Below, in pieces: positions 25,893 through 35,773 of a stretch of DNA of 64,000 nucleotides. The translations under genes were made by a program, and so were the position numbers. Under the pieces are notes generated by a model that saw nothing but the letters and a program-made list of their open reading frames with translations, was not told where the DNA came from and did not search any database. The stretch spans positions 1 through 64,000 of the forward strand of contig CAJUBQ010000001.1 of the NCBI GenBank assembly GCA_910584595.1, written 5' to 3'. Position 1 is the stretch's first letter, and each line of letters begins with the position of its first letter. The stretch is from an uncultured Eubacterium sp. (GTDB lineage Bacteria > Bacillota > Clostridia > Lachnospirales > Lachnospiraceae).

Positions 25893-27548
25893 CTATAAGT
25901 ACATAGATCCGGCATCTTGTCTTGCCATCGTTATCATTTCTTCTGCCCTATGCTTCCATGTATGAGCCTGTATTGCTTTTTGATATCCATTTTCACTCAT
26001 ATCAGCGAAACGAGTCGGTGATGCTAAAAATGAACGGACAATTCCAGGCAGCTGATCCAGTTTTGCCAAATCATAAAAAAGGATATCCTCTTCTTGTTTA
26101 AACTGTTGTTCAAGATAAGGATTCCGTTCTGTTAGTACAACCGCTTTTTGGAGCATACTATTAATTATACGTTCCGTTATTGCATTTTTATGCCAGGACA
26201 TAATATTTAATGCAATTTTTGATTGCTGCCATATCTCGAGGCTTTCGTCTGTTGTTAAATCTTTCTCATGCCATATAAAATTTACATGGTTGCGTAACGG
26301 ACATGTTTTCCAGCTTTGACCAAATATATCCACTTTGATTCCATTCTCTATCAATATCTGAATGATTTTAGTCCGATACCGATATGCCATATATAATGTA
26401 AAATGATGAAACCGATACAATAAATCTTTAAAATCTGCATCTGAAATTACTTTTCCATCATGATCCAATACCCGTCGGAGAAGTTCTTCCGCAGGTAAAT
26501 CCGGATGTTTGCGCATATACATCCAGAAATGATTGAGAAGAAAACGCATTGGACGATTTAGCATTTGAATCTGTGCAGCTACATAATCCGCGTTATCCAC
26601 ATAACTCCCAATAAAAACGATATCATAGATACGTTCTTTTGTACTCTCAAATGGCTTTATAATTCCTCCTGGAGGCAAAAAACGAACGTTTATCGGATAA
26701 TACCTCCTGCCGAAAAGCACATAATTCAGATCAGGTGACAAAATTGTTAAATTTTTCGGCGTTTGTTCTAAATGTTGCCGAAAAGAATTGATATGATCGA
26801 ATACAAAGTTATATTTTGGTCCGTTTATCTTGTCATGAAGAAAACTTTGATCTGTTAAACGTGCAGAAAACATATAAGATTGAATACCAATAACAGCCTG
26901 AAAACTGCAGTTAATATATCTGGCCGCATCCATATGCGATTCTTTTGACAAGTCAAAATATTCTACCAAATATCCCTCATGCTCTAACGCCATTCCCAGA
27001 TAATCAGCAAATACACTTAATATATGATAGCATACCGCATCACCGGTATAAATTAAAAATGGCTGGCTGCCTTGATAATAATACTCAAAAGCAAGGCTTC
27101 TGCAAAGCATGTCTTCTAAGAAATCAATTGTCTGCTCATAACAATTTGATTGTTTTGCAGCATTCAAAATACTGTGAACCGCACTATCAAATAGATGATG
27201 CTCCAACAATATTTTTTTATAAAGCGCTGTGATATAACAATCTGTTTTTAATCCGTCTTTGCTTAAAGATTCTTCCTTTGAAGATAAAACCATATAAGAA
27301 TCTAAATCAGACGGAGCTGTATCAGTAATACAGATCGGATATGCACATGCCAGCCTTAAAAGAAATTCATAGCTTTGTTTGGCTGGTAACCGTTTATTAG
27401 GCACACTGACTTTTTTTAAGCATTGTCTGGGAATATAAACTGTCCCAATGATAAGAGTTTCGTCCAGTAAAATATCCAAAAATTCCAAATACCGATTTTG
27501 TGAAGGTATTTTACTTTGAACCACAATTATACAGGTTTCTAAATTCAT
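25893..27548 (-). CDS. CgeB-like glycosyltransferase, 551 aa
   Basis: The C-terminal part matches GT-B enzymes of the CgeB/Glyco_trans_1_2 type: VFIGSYVDNADY, then KVDIFGQSW, KIALNIMSW, NAITERIINSMLQKAVVLTE and NGYQKAIQAHTWKHRAEEM. The N-terminal ~270 residues are a diverged nucleotide-independent lobe (PFLIYTGDAV, FDLSKESH). It is the last gene of the long minus-strand glycan operon (AAAGGAG ribosome site). Probably adds one sugar of the flagellin glycan; donor and acceptor unknown. Confidence 0.75.
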   Translation of the reverse strand: MNLETCIIVVQSKIPSQNRYLEFLDILLDETLIIGTVYIPRQCLKKVSVPNKRLPAKQSYEFLLRLACAYPICITDTAPSDLDSYMVLSSKEESLSKDGLKTDCYITALYKKILLEHHLFDSAVHSILNAAKQSNCYEQTIDFLEDMLCRSLAFEYYYQGSQPFLIYTGDAVCYHILSVFADYLGMALEHEGYLVEYFDLSKESHMDAARYINCSFQAVIGIQSYMFSARLTDQSFLHDKINGPKYNFVFDHINSFRQHLEQTPKNLTILSPDLNYVLFGRRYYPINVRFLPPGGIIKPFESTKERIYDIVFIGSYVDNADYVAAQIQMLNRPMRFLLNHFWMYMRKHPDLPAEELLRRVLDHDGKVISDADFKDLLYRFHHFTLYMAYRYRTKIIQILIENGIKVDIFGQSWKTCPLRNHVNFIWHEKDLTTDESLEIWQQSKIALNIMSWHKNAITERIINSMLQKAVVLTERNPYLEQQFKQEEDILFYDLAKLDQLPGIVRSFLASPTRFADMSENGYQKAIQAHTWKHRAEEMITMARQDAGSMYL

Positions 27549-27588
27549 AAAGAACTCCTTTACTCAACCTGTCGGCCAAATAGTATTA

Positions 27589-28749
27589 CTATCTAAAAGC
27601 TATATCAAATATTTCAGGAAGAAGCCTTTCATAAGTAAAATATTTTTGCGCTTTCAGGTTACCATTGTGTGCAATGCGCTCACGCTCACTGTCATGGGAA
27701 AGATAGAATGAAATCTTATCCATCATATCTTCGTTGCTTTCGTACCATACGATATCTTCCCCATTTTTAAAATATTGTGTAAATTCCATCTGATAATTCG
27801 TTAAAAGAAATCCGTGAGAACCAAGAATATCAATGACACGAAGCGGTATACCAGATAAAATGGAACGAAGAGTAATATTTAAATTAATCTTACTTGTATA
27901 AAAAATTTTAGGCATTTGATAAATATAGCCGGCATATCCTTTATAATTTACCGGCAAGCCGGCAGGTTCCTTTGGAGCATATAAATCTACCTGATATGTT
28001 TGCCCAATCAAATCGAGTACCTTTCGCCGTTCCATAACAGTTATTTTCTTACGTATCATATTTCGAAACAAATCATCATGATAATCAATAAATTGGTCTC
28101 CTAAATCAACTTTCACATATTTCGACATTTCCTGGCATTTCTCATGAACAAATAAAGAATCACATAAATCCAATCCATAAATCATCTGCTGTGCATCCAT
28201 GACAGCATGAATATACCCATCTAAATAAGGCGGAAGATAATTGATTTGATTAAAAAAATCGTATGCGTCATCATACAGGGTACCTAAAAAAGTAATATCA
28301 TGCTCATACTGCAGCGACATACTTTGAACAAATTTTTCCAGCCGAGGTTTATGATATGCAAGCGGCATATGGTAAACTGTGCGAATGCCTTTTTTGCGAT
28401 ATTTTTCATATAGTAAATAATCAAACAAAAACACTATGTTGCAGTCATTAGATAAAGTAACAGAATCTAAGGTAAAATGTGGCGAATCATAGATCCATGA
28501 AATATATCTAATCCGGCAGTCTGCAGCAACTCTTGAAATTACCGGAAAATAGTTAAACGTAAAAATACAATCATATGGCTGTGCCGTACAATATTTTTTT
28601 AACTGTTCCATAAAAATTTCATCTATGTCGTAGTTTTTTATCTTACCGGATATAACATCTACAGTAAAACCCAGACTGAGCATAGCTTTTGTACAATCCT
28701 GAAAAGTATTTTCAGCCCATGTATAGTATAATATTTTATGCGTTGTCAT
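27589..28749 (-). CDS. CgeB-family glycosyltransferase
   Basis: 386 aa. Same family as the three genes at 48544-52062: an N-terminal DUF3880-like part (CIFTFNYFPVIS, YISWIYDSPHF, FLFDYLLYEKY) and a C-terminal GT-B part (DITFLGTLY, YAPKEP, KINLNITLRSILSGIPLRVIDIL, GFLLTNYQMEF, HDSERERIAHNG). The last block is diagnostic. Located 40 bp upstream of the 551-aa transferase in the operon. Such enzymes cluster beside flagellin genes in Clostridia, so protein or glycan glycosylation in the cytosol is likely. Confidence 0.82.
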   Translation of the reverse strand: MTTHKILYYTWAENTFQDCTKAMLSLGFTVDVISGKIKNYDIDEIFMEQLKKYCTAQPYDCIFTFNYFPVISRVAADCRIRYISWIYDSPHFTLDSVTLSNDCNIVFLFDYLLYEKYRKKGIRTVYHMPLAYHKPRLEKFVQSMSLQYEHDITFLGTLYDDAYDFFNQINYLPPYLDGYIHAVMDAQQMIYGLDLCDSLFVHEKCQEMSKYVKVDLGDQFIDYHDDLFRNMIRKKITVMERRKVLDLIGQTYQVDLYAPKEPAGLPVNYKGYAGYIYQMPKIFYTSKINLNITLRSILSGIPLRVIDILGSHGFLLTNYQMEFTQYFKNGEDIVWYESNEDMMDKISFYLSHDSERERIAHNGNLKAQKYFTYERLLPEIFDIAFR

Positions 28750-28821
28750 TGCTTACTCCAATGTATTTTATATATTTCTCTGCAAATAAAGATTTACAAA
28801 CCACTATGTGTCTGCATCATC

Positions 28822-29979
28822 CTATATTTGCTCTATGATTAGCCGCCATATGGCAGCTTCCTGCGTCCAGTCCCCTTGTTCATAATATTGCGCTATTTCC
28901 CGATATGTATATTCTGTACGCACTACATACTTTATAAAAATCTCTATAACCGCATAAACGGAATATACCTGCATTACCCGCTCCATGGTTTGCACTGTAT
29001 CCGCAGCCTGATGTTCAATACGTTTTATCCAATACTTCAATTGCTGTACACGCGTAAAGATTTCTGATGCATTCATTCCAGGCTGCCACAGCCGCAGAGT
29101 CTCACATACCCCCGCCTTCCTTTCCAAATAATCTACATCCGCAATAATCTCATATTCTTTTAAATGTACATATTTCCGATTTTCCGGATCCTGGAATATT
29201 TCATGAATTTGTTCATGTTCACCTGCCTGTATTAATTGTTCCATAATTTCAATCGTCTGCTGCTTCATATTTTGATATTTTAAAGTACCCTCCCAGGGTG
29301 CAGACATCTCAAATGAGCCGTCTTGTGCATATTCTTTTATAAATCTCTGGCGATAATAACTATAATTTGACATATCACTGCTTTTATTATCATGAAAACA
29401 CCAAATTGTTTTCTGTCGGGGCACTACTGCTTTATAGCCGGCTCGTGCAAATTCCATACATTGTGAAATGTCATAAAAATCCCATCCATCCATAATGTCT
29501 TCCCGCCATGGAATATCATACTGTGTAGCTAAAAGCAGGCCATCCAGCGCCTGTACCTGTGCGTAGTCGTTTGTAATTTCCTTTTCGCCTTCCATTAACA
29601 TTGGTATGCAATTATGTATTACTTTACCGGTATCCCATGAGGAAACAGCCATCGCTGTTTTCCCTAACTTCTCAGCTCCGATACATCCTACAATACCAAT
29701 ACGGGTATCCTTACCAAATATCTCTAACAAATCGATCATAAAATTTGGATTGATTATGAATACATCCTGATGAAGATACACTTTATACTTTGCATCCGAA
29801 CTATTCATTCCTGCATTATATCCGGCAGCCATGGATGGTGCATCCTGAATCGTTATCACATCTTTCTCAAAACCTTCTGGCGCCTTAAGCCTGTCTAAAT
29901 AGTAAATGCACTCTGTAACCTTATTTATATCACTTACACATATAATAAAAGCTATTTTTTTATCGTTGGAAGCGCTCAC
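28822..29979 (-). CDS. PF13712-type (Glyco_tranf_2_5) glycosyltransferase with helical tail
   Basis: 385 aa, GTG start at 29979 overlapping the previous stop by 4 bp with AGGAGG upstream. Residues 1-210 are the glycosyltransferase-A-type domain seen five times in this window: AAGYNAGMNSSDAKYKVYLH with QDVF (the acidic metal site), IGIVGCIGA, ALDGLLLATQYDIPWRED, GWDFYD and WCFHD. The C-terminal ~170 residues are helical with a LKYWIKRIEH motif shared by relatives at 29976, 39374, 46082 and 47745. Probable flagellin-glycan sugar transferase. Confidence 0.8.
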   Translation of the reverse strand: MSASNDKKIAFIICVSDINKVTECIYYLDRLKAPEGFEKDVITIQDAPSMAAGYNAGMNSSDAKYKVYLHQDVFIINPNFMIDLLEIFGKDTRIGIVGCIGAEKLGKTAMAVSSWDTGKVIHNCIPMLMEGEKEITNDYAQVQALDGLLLATQYDIPWREDIMDGWDFYDISQCMEFARAGYKAVVPRQKTIWCFHDNKSSDMSNYSYYRQRFIKEYAQDGSFEMSAPWEGTLKYQNMKQQTIEIMEQLIQAGEHEQIHEIFQDPENRKYVHLKEYEIIADVDYLERKAGVCETLRLWQPGMNASEIFTRVQQLKYWIKRIEHQAADTVQTMERVMQVYSVYAVIEIFIKYVVRTEYTYREIAQYYEQGDWTQEAAIWRLIIEQI

Positions 29980-31100
29980 AAAAAACCTCCTATTTGCGTC
30001 TCTCGAAGCATTTTTAATTTATGAATGACAATCTCCTTTTTATAAACAGTATGTCCTGCAATTACTCTTTCTGCCACAAACCGACCATCGCCGGCTGCTA
30101 TCAGTTCTAAAACATCCTGTAAAGTTTCAATCGGATAATCATACTCCAAACGTTTCAGAAAAAACCTGTATAACGTATATTTTTCCAACAAATCATCGAG
30201 TGTCATTCCTTTTTTATAAAAACCATGCTCTACCTTATTCACTCTTTCTTCCAATATCACTTCCACAATCGCACGAATATTTAGAATTTTTGTATCATAA
30301 GGATAATATTTAATCAGTGCATCTAAAACTGAATTTAATAGTTCAAAATTTTCTAATTGAAATGCCTCTTCAATCTCCGGCATAATACGATCCATTTCAA
30401 GATTCCTTTTATTTCTTTGGATCAATTGATCATTAGCTTCATAGACATATCCTGCCTCTTTATAAGTTTCACAAAATCTTTTTCTATAAAAATCATATGT
30501 GGATAGTTTACTTGCCCCGCAATCATGATGACACCATGGATATACCTGATTTACGACGCCAACTTTATAGCCGGCCTGTAAAAATTCCTGACTCTGTGCG
30601 ATATCATAAAAATCAAAACCATCAAAGATATCTTCTCTCCAAGGGATATCATATTGAGTTATCATTATTAAACCATCAATAGCTTTTACACTCTCCACAG
30701 AACCTTTCACTTCATTTAAAGAAACAACTCCTGTATTTAAGGCATCCCAGGCAAATGTCTTCCCAATATTCCAATTTATCCAATACAATGCATCCGGAAC
30801 TATTCTATTACTCCCGATAACGCCAATCATTCCGTATTCTACATGATTTTCAAAAATTGTTATAATATCCTGAATAAAATTCTTATTAAATATAAAAACA
30901 TCCTGATGAAGATAAACCTTGTATTTTGCATCAGTAGAGTTCATTGCTGCATTATATCCGGCAGCTAAACTTTCTGCATCTGTAATTCCAATAATCTCCG
31001 TTTCTACTCCTTTTGGAACATTCAACCAGGAAATGTAGTCCATGCATTCTCTCATATATGCAGTATGTTTATAACACACAATAAATGCTACTTTTATCAT
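29976..31100 (-). CDS. PF13712-type glycosyltransferase with helical tail
   Basis: 374 aa, GGGAGG ribosome site. Same architecture as the gene that follows: SLAAGYNAAMNSTDAKYKVY, LHQDVFIF, AIDGLIMITQYDIPWREDIF, GFDFYDIAQSQEF, PWCHHD, then a helical C-terminus with FFLKRLEYDY. A recent-looking tandem relative of 28822, with clear divergence, so each probably adds a different residue. Confidence 0.8.
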   Translation of the reverse strand: MIKVAFIVCYKHTAYMRECMDYISWLNVPKGVETEIIGITDAESLAAGYNAAMNSTDAKYKVYLHQDVFIFNKNFIQDIITIFENHVEYGMIGVIGSNRIVPDALYWINWNIGKTFAWDALNTGVVSLNEVKGSVESVKAIDGLIMITQYDIPWREDIFDGFDFYDIAQSQEFLQAGYKVGVVNQVYPWCHHDCGASKLSTYDFYRKRFCETYKEAGYVYEANDQLIQRNKRNLEMDRIMPEIEEAFQLENFELLNSVLDALIKYYPYDTKILNIRAIVEVILEERVNKVEHGFYKKGMTLDDLLEKYTLYRFFLKRLEYDYPIETLQDVLELIAAGDGRFVAERVIAGHTVYKKEIVIHKLKMLRETQIGGFL

Positions 31101-31164
31101 ATCTCATTGATCCTCCCTGCCATATACCCTTTATTTCTGCGGATGATTCTTTTTGCTGTTATTG

Positions 31165-32589
31165 TTAACAGTCTAATTCTCTGCTAATCTGTTCAAAAAT
31201 ATTAGCAGCTGCATTTTGTCCGAACTTTTTTACATAATCCAGGTTTTGTTCAAAAAACTCCTCTCTCAACTCTTTTTTTTCATCATTTCCATTCAATACA
31301 ATATCTGTTACAAATGCTTCTATTTCTTTTTCATTTGTTCCAGCTGCCCGATAATGCACTTTCATTAGTTCTTTTCCGAAATCATTGTAATACTGACCAT
31401 CTCTTGTCAGCATTAATAACGGTTTATGCACATATAAATACTCTGCCAAAAATGATATACTATCCAAAATCATTGCATCGGATTTCAGGAATAAATTATG
31501 ATACATCCCTTCTTCCATAACTTCAGCATTTTTAAGATTTTTCCATTTGTTCACATATGCATTCCATTCATTTACATCCGCAAAAACCCCTTCCTTAACT
31601 GCTTTGTATACTAATTGGGGATGGGGCTTAAATACCCAGACTGTTTCTTTCTGAAATTTTTCTGCAAGCGACAAAAAATACATATAATTTGATGCAAATG
31701 TTGAAAAATTAACAGGCTCGTCTGAAGCTATTGTATGATGTGGAGCATAAATAATTTTTTTTGCATTAGAATTTCCAGCCTTTTGAATAAGCTCATCCCA
31801 AGGATCCTCTTCAACAATTTCCTTTTCATAAAATGCGTCTATTTTAGGATATCCCGTATAAACTGCATTCTTTTTTCCAACAAATGCATATTTATCAGCC
31901 ATTTCTAAGGCAATTCTGCTCTCTTCAAAATTTTTCCACGTCATGTTATGCAACAGCTGATTATACTGGTCACCTGGAAAAGTACCCGTTTTATTATTTG
32001 CTGTCATGATGCCATATGGTATATACGTATGTAAGACATCCAATGAAAAATTCAACAAATAAAATGATTCACGAAACAATGTAATCCACGGGGTAAGCCA
32101 AATACACAACTGAGGTTTTATTCCTATTTGTTCCCAGTTATACTGAATACCTGAATCTATATCCAAAGTCTGAACTACCCGTAAGTTTCTGGTTTGAAAA
32201 TATGTCAAATTCTTAGTATACTCTTCTATTATCTGATCTTGAGACTGTCCCGGTGCATGATTCGCTATTAAAAATATATACGGTTCAAATTTCTCAGACT
32301 TGTTCAATAAATGATATAATTCATCTCCAATCCAGGAAGAAGCATAATTTGCAATAAATCCAACAATTATCTTATCCTGTTTCCGTAGTTTTCTAATGTT
32401 AATATTTTCAAGATAAGATTTAATTTTCCAATAAAGCTCTTTTCCATTTTCCAATTGCTGTGCCGCTTCTAAAAATACCGCCAAATAATAATAGGTAAAC
32501 TTATCTATCGTTTGTTCATTCATAACACCAGTATCTATTGCATCCAACAATAGATTTATCATTTTCTGCTTCTCATCCATAATTCCCAT
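31165..32589 (-). CDS. TagB/TagF-type CDP-glycerol-glycerophosphotransferase-like protein
   Basis: 474 aa. The GT-B donor half is recognisable: IIYAPHHTI, VWVFKPHPQLV, SDAMILDSISFLAEYLY and KPLLMLTRD, the motifs of poly(glycerophosphate) transferases. The N-terminus is helical. Start uncertain: ATG 32589 or the ATG three codons on. It follows a methyltransferase, a nucleotidyltransferase and a HAD phosphatase. The same four protein types occur in the Clostridioides difficile type A flagellin-glycan locus, where such a transferase is thought to join an amino-acid-phosphate to GlcNAc. I infer a similar phosphodiester step here. Confidence 0.75.
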   Translation of the reverse strand: MGIMDEKQKMINLLLDAIDTGVMNEQTIDKFTYYYLAVFLEAAQQLENGKELYWKIKSYLENINIRKLRKQDKIIVGFIANYASSWIGDELYHLLNKSEKFEPYIFLIANHAPGQSQDQIIEEYTKNLTYFQTRNLRVVQTLDIDSGIQYNWEQIGIKPQLCIWLTPWITLFRESFYLLNFSLDVLHTYIPYGIMTANNKTGTFPGDQYNQLLHNMTWKNFEESRIALEMADKYAFVGKKNAVYTGYPKIDAFYEKEIVEEDPWDELIQKAGNSNAKKIIYAPHHTIASDEPVNFSTFASNYMYFLSLAEKFQKETVWVFKPHPQLVYKAVKEGVFADVNEWNAYVNKWKNLKNAEVMEEGMYHNLFLKSDAMILDSISFLAEYLYVHKPLLMLTRDGQYYNDFGKELMKVHYRAAGTNEKEIEAFVTDIVLNGNDEKKELREEFFEQNLDYVKKFGQNAAANIFEQISRELDC

Positions 32590-32650
32590 TTTAAACTATT
32601 TAACCTTCCCGAATGTAATGATTTGATCCATACCATTCATCCTATTACAT

Positions 32651-33457
32651 TTATTCCTTCTTCCAAATTGCCCCTACGCTCTTAAAAATAAGCCCTGCTT
32701 TATCCACTTCATGAAATACGGTATCTGTTTCTAATACAAAACCTGCTTGTTCAAATAGTTTGTAATATTGTTCCTTTGAACGGTAAACTGCTTCATAACG
32801 TGATGAAAACATATACAGATAAATTACATCCTCCCCAGCAGCGTTTACTGTATCCTTTACGATCAAACGTCCGCCTTTAGCAATTGCCTGATAAACTTTT
32901 CGGACAATATTTTGTGCATCCTGATCTTCAAAAATACATGTTAATAATCCCATCATCATAAAATTATCATATACTTTTTCAAACTGCAAAGTACATGCAT
33001 CTGCCTGATAAAATCGAGCATTATGTATCCCCATCTTTTCTGCTTCCTGATTCGCATATACAACCATACCGGATGCGTATTCGAAGCCTTCGATATCTTT
33101 TACATATGGAGCCACTTTCATTGACCATTCTCCATTTGCAGATGCCAGATCACAAATATGCTGTTTCTGATTCAACAATGGAATAAAGTATTGTTCAAAA
33201 AACTGCTGCTGCTTTTGGTATCTTTCCGGATAAACGTTGTTCAAAGACCAATTCTGCTGATTAGCCCAATATTCATTATATGCTAAATCTGAATATCTTT
33301 TTTTGATTCGTGTGAATTCATCTATTTGATCTGTATAAATATCACACTCTTTTCCGATTTTCCCCCCCCGCTCTAAAATCTCTAAATACCACAATTCTTC
33401 TGTCAATTCTTTCTTTAACTTTCTGATTCCTTCTAATTCCTGTTCTGTTTTATACAT
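32651..33457 (-). CDS. class I SAM-dependent methyltransferase
   Basis: 268 aa, AAGGAG ribosome site. A helical N-terminus (to ~70) precedes a Rossmann methyltransferase: ICDLASANGEWSMKVAPYV as motif I, NARFYQADA as motif II/III, FMMMGLLTCIF and GGRLIVKDTVN, then the FEQAGF end. It could N-methylate the amino acid of a phospho-amino-acid modification, as in C. difficile, or methylate a sugar. The substrate is not shown by sequence. Confidence 0.78.
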   Translation of the reverse strand: MYKTEQELEGIRKLKKELTEELWYLEILERGGKIGKECDIYTDQIDEFTRIKKRYSDLAYNEYWANQQNWSLNNVYPERYQKQQQFFEQYFIPLLNQKQHICDLASANGEWSMKVAPYVKDIEGFEYASGMVVYANQEAEKMGIHNARFYQADACTLQFEKVYDNFMMMGLLTCIFEDQDAQNIVRKVYQAIAKGGRLIVKDTVNAAGEDVIYLYMFSSRYEAVYRSKEQYYKLFEQAGFVLETDTVFHEVDKAGLIFKSVGAIWKKE

Positions 33458-33470
33458 TTATAACTCCTTT

Positions 33471-34118
33471 TTATTCAAATCCATTTTTAACCCATGCAAC
33501 TGCACGTTCATAATCATTAATGGTGTCAATTTCCCTTGTACGCAATTCCATAAACATAATCGGCAAATAAGGTTCAATCAGCTGAAAAACATGTCCTTTT
33601 CCATTTTGCATTTTTGCGCTTTTCATTTGTGTAACTCCATTCCATTCATAATTACCTGAATTGCGGGAAAAGGCGCTTACATATTCTTTGCCATCTTCCT
33701 GGTAAGTCTGAAGCATCCACGGATCATCGGTACCTGGTACTCCACCGCTTACAAATTCATGTTCACAGGCAAGAATCTTTTTCATATCTTGTGGATGGAT
33801 TAATAAATCACCGTCTAAAGATAAAATATATTCGTTCGCATATCTTGAAGCAAGAGCTACACTGGCCCCTGTCCCGGTTTCCCGATAATGATGATTAAAG
33901 ACAAAAGTCACATCCCGCCGATAGTTCTTCACAACTTCAATTACCTGAGCCGCCTGATATCCGACTACAACTCTGATATCCACTTCATCTTCTAACATCT
34001 CCAGATGACGAATAATTAAAGGTTTTCCATCTATCTCAACCAAAGCTTTTGTAGAACCTAACCCTAAACGATTTCCCATTCCTGCACAGCTGATAATAAC
34101 CGTTCTTGAAATTGCCAT
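33471..34118 (-). CDS. sugar-phosphate/MobA-like nucleotidyltransferase
   Basis: 215 aa, GGGAGG ribosome site. N-terminal SCAGMGNRLGLGSTKALVEI is the NTP-binding loop (GxGxRxG...K), with YILSLDGDLLI as the metal motif. Short for glucose-1-phosphate enzymes, so of the NTP_transf_3 type. It probably activates a phosphorylated small molecule with CTP or another NTP for the glycerophosphotransferase-like gene downstream. Confidence 0.78.
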   Translation of the reverse strand: MAISRTVIISCAGMGNRLGLGSTKALVEIDGKPLIIRHLEMLEDEVDIRVVVGYQAAQVIEVVKNYRRDVTFVFNHHYRETGTGASVALASRYANEYILSLDGDLLIHPQDMKKILACEHEFVSGGVPGTDDPWMLQTYQEDGKEYVSAFSRNSGNYEWNGVTQMKSAKMQNGKGHVFQLIEPYLPIMFMELRTREIDTINDYERAVAWVKNGFE

Positions 34119-34132
34119 GCTTGCTTCCTCCC

Positions 34133-35125
34133 TTACTGATTTTGCAGTGATAATGCAAATAAATCTCTATCTATGTTACTTTCTTCAAACTGTTTTCCAG
34201 TGATACAGGAATAACATGGTGTATTCTCGATTGCTCCTTGCTTTTGAGCATGGATGCTGCGGATCTTTTGCATTTTCCTGCCCATCCATGCATCTTTCAC
34301 GCTCATATGATTCAGATCTTCAATTGCAAGTCTGTTATCTGCTTCGCTGCAGCATAATGACAAATATCCTTCGCATGTCACATTAATAGAATTCCATAAG
34401 ACCGGACATGGAGCCGTATGCTTGATTTCAAATGTTTTGATGGGAAGTTCAGACATGTCACAATACAATTTTTCAACCTGATCGATCTTTTGCCCTGCAT
34501 AAGAACATGGATAATAAAAAACAACCTCATCACAATATTGCTCTGCCAGCTCGTTTAACTGAACCAACTCATGATAATTGTCTTTCGTACCGACACATGA
34601 AACAAAAATTTTAATATCTTTATGCGTTTTTTCTCGGTATTGCCATGAATATTTCAAAGCATGAATGGCACGATCATAGTCATCCGCTCCATGTATCTTT
34701 TTATACGTCTCTTTGCTCCCGGCATTAATAGAAAATTTTATGCTGTCCAAACCGGACTCAAATAATTGGATTAACAGATTCTCATCAGCCAGAGACCCAT
34801 TGGTCGTCAAAAATGTATAATCATATCCTAATTCTTTGGAATAACGAATTAACTCAGGCAAACGTTTATACAAAAGCGGCTCACCGTTCATATGAAAACA
34901 AATTCTTTTATCCTTTCCAAGAAACTCTGCGCATTCTCTCATAACTCTCTTTGCTAACTCAAATTCTATCATTTTTTTCTTACGTCTGCTGTCTTCATTT
35001 GGGCAAAAAATACATCTGTGATTACATGCATTCGTAACTTCTATCTGTACAAGCACTCCATCTAAATTGGACTCATCTGTATGCATCTCATCTAATTTCT
35101 TCTGATAGCGTTCTGTTAAATTCAT
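34133..35125 (-). CDS. radical SAM/SPASM-type enzyme
   Basis: 330 aa. CNHRCIFC is the Cx3Cx2C iron-sulfur motif, preceded by VQIEVTNA and followed by FHMNGEPLLYKRL and TTNGSL, all standard. C-terminal cysteines (LSLCCSEADN, PCYSCITG) fit an auxiliary cluster of the SPASM class. Such enzymes modify peptides or small molecules by radical chemistry. In this operon a sugar or amino-acid intermediate of the flagellin glycan is the likeliest substrate; no peptide precursor gene is visible nearby. Confidence 0.8.
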   Translation of the reverse strand: MNLTERYQKKLDEMHTDESNLDGVLVQIEVTNACNHRCIFCPNEDSRRKKKMIEFELAKRVMRECAEFLGKDKRICFHMNGEPLLYKRLPELIRYSKELGYDYTFLTTNGSLADENLLIQLFESGLDSIKFSINAGSKETYKKIHGADDYDRAIHALKYSWQYREKTHKDIKIFVSCVGTKDNYHELVQLNELAEQYCDEVVFYYPCSYAGQKIDQVEKLYCDMSELPIKTFEIKHTAPCPVLWNSINVTCEGYLSLCCSEADNRLAIEDLNHMSVKDAWMGRKMQKIRSIHAQKQGAIENTPCYSCITGKQFEESNIDRDLFALSLQNQ

Positions 35126-35160
35126 CCGCTTTTCTCCTTTTACCTTTGCTTTTTTTACAT

Positions 35161-35760
35161 TTATAGCCGTTCTAAAAATTCTACCAGTTTTTTTTCATCA
35201 TAGATTGCATGACTTGCGCACGCAAGTACAGAAGGCGCAATTTCTCTCACACCGCCATATCCAATCCCTATTTCTGCTTCCTCTATCATCTCGGCGTCAT
35301 TATTTCCATCTCCAACTGCTACAAAGGGAAGTACCATCTGGCTAATGACTGCATTTTTATCTACAATACTGAAAATATCTTGTATATAATCGTCTTTTAC
35401 CAACGCTTTCGAACTAAACAAATTTTTTTCCATTCCAATTTTTTTCATTAAATCTTCGATCCACACATCCAGATTTCCGGTTACTACATAACACCGTTCC
35501 TGATTCTTTTTTATAAATTCTACCAATAATTCGTTTAATTGAATTTCTCCTATCATCCGATTCACTTCACTGACCGGTATATTTTTTAACAGCTCTACTC
35601 TCTGCAGAAAACTTTGTTTAAATGGGATTTCTCCTTTCATAGTACTTTCTGTCAATTGACTCATCTTTTCAAAAATACCAAGTTCCTTTGAAATTGTTGG
35701 CAATATTTCCTGCTTTGTCAGAGTAGAATCCAGATCAAATAAAAAAACAAATCTGCTCAT
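35161..35760 (-). CDS. HAD-family phosphatase, SerB-like
   Basis: 199 aa. FDLDSTLT is the catalytic DxDxT motif, VVTGNLD motif II, and VAVGDGNNDAEMIEEA the Mg-binding motif IV with conserved spacing. The style is that of phosphoserine phosphatases (SerB family). In C. difficile a related HAD protein belongs to the type A flagellin modification that yields a phospho-linked N-methylthreonine, so here it may act on a phospho-amino acid. Confidence 0.8.
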   Translation of the reverse strand: MSRFVFLFDLDSTLTKQEILPTISKELGIFEKMSQLTESTMKGEIPFKQSFLQRVELLKNIPVSEVNRMIGEIQLNELLVEFIKKNQERCYVVTGNLDVWIEDLMKKIGMEKNLFSSKALVKDDYIQDIFSIVDKNAVISQMVLPFVAVGDGNNDAEMIEEAEIGIGYGGVREIAPSVLACASHAIYDEKKLVEFLERL

Positions 35761-35773
35761 TGTTTTCTCCTTT

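Noticed and set aside
34133..35125. RiPP maturase with precursor peptide
   Set aside because: No small precursor gene is found nearby; a sugar or amino-acid substrate is more likely.
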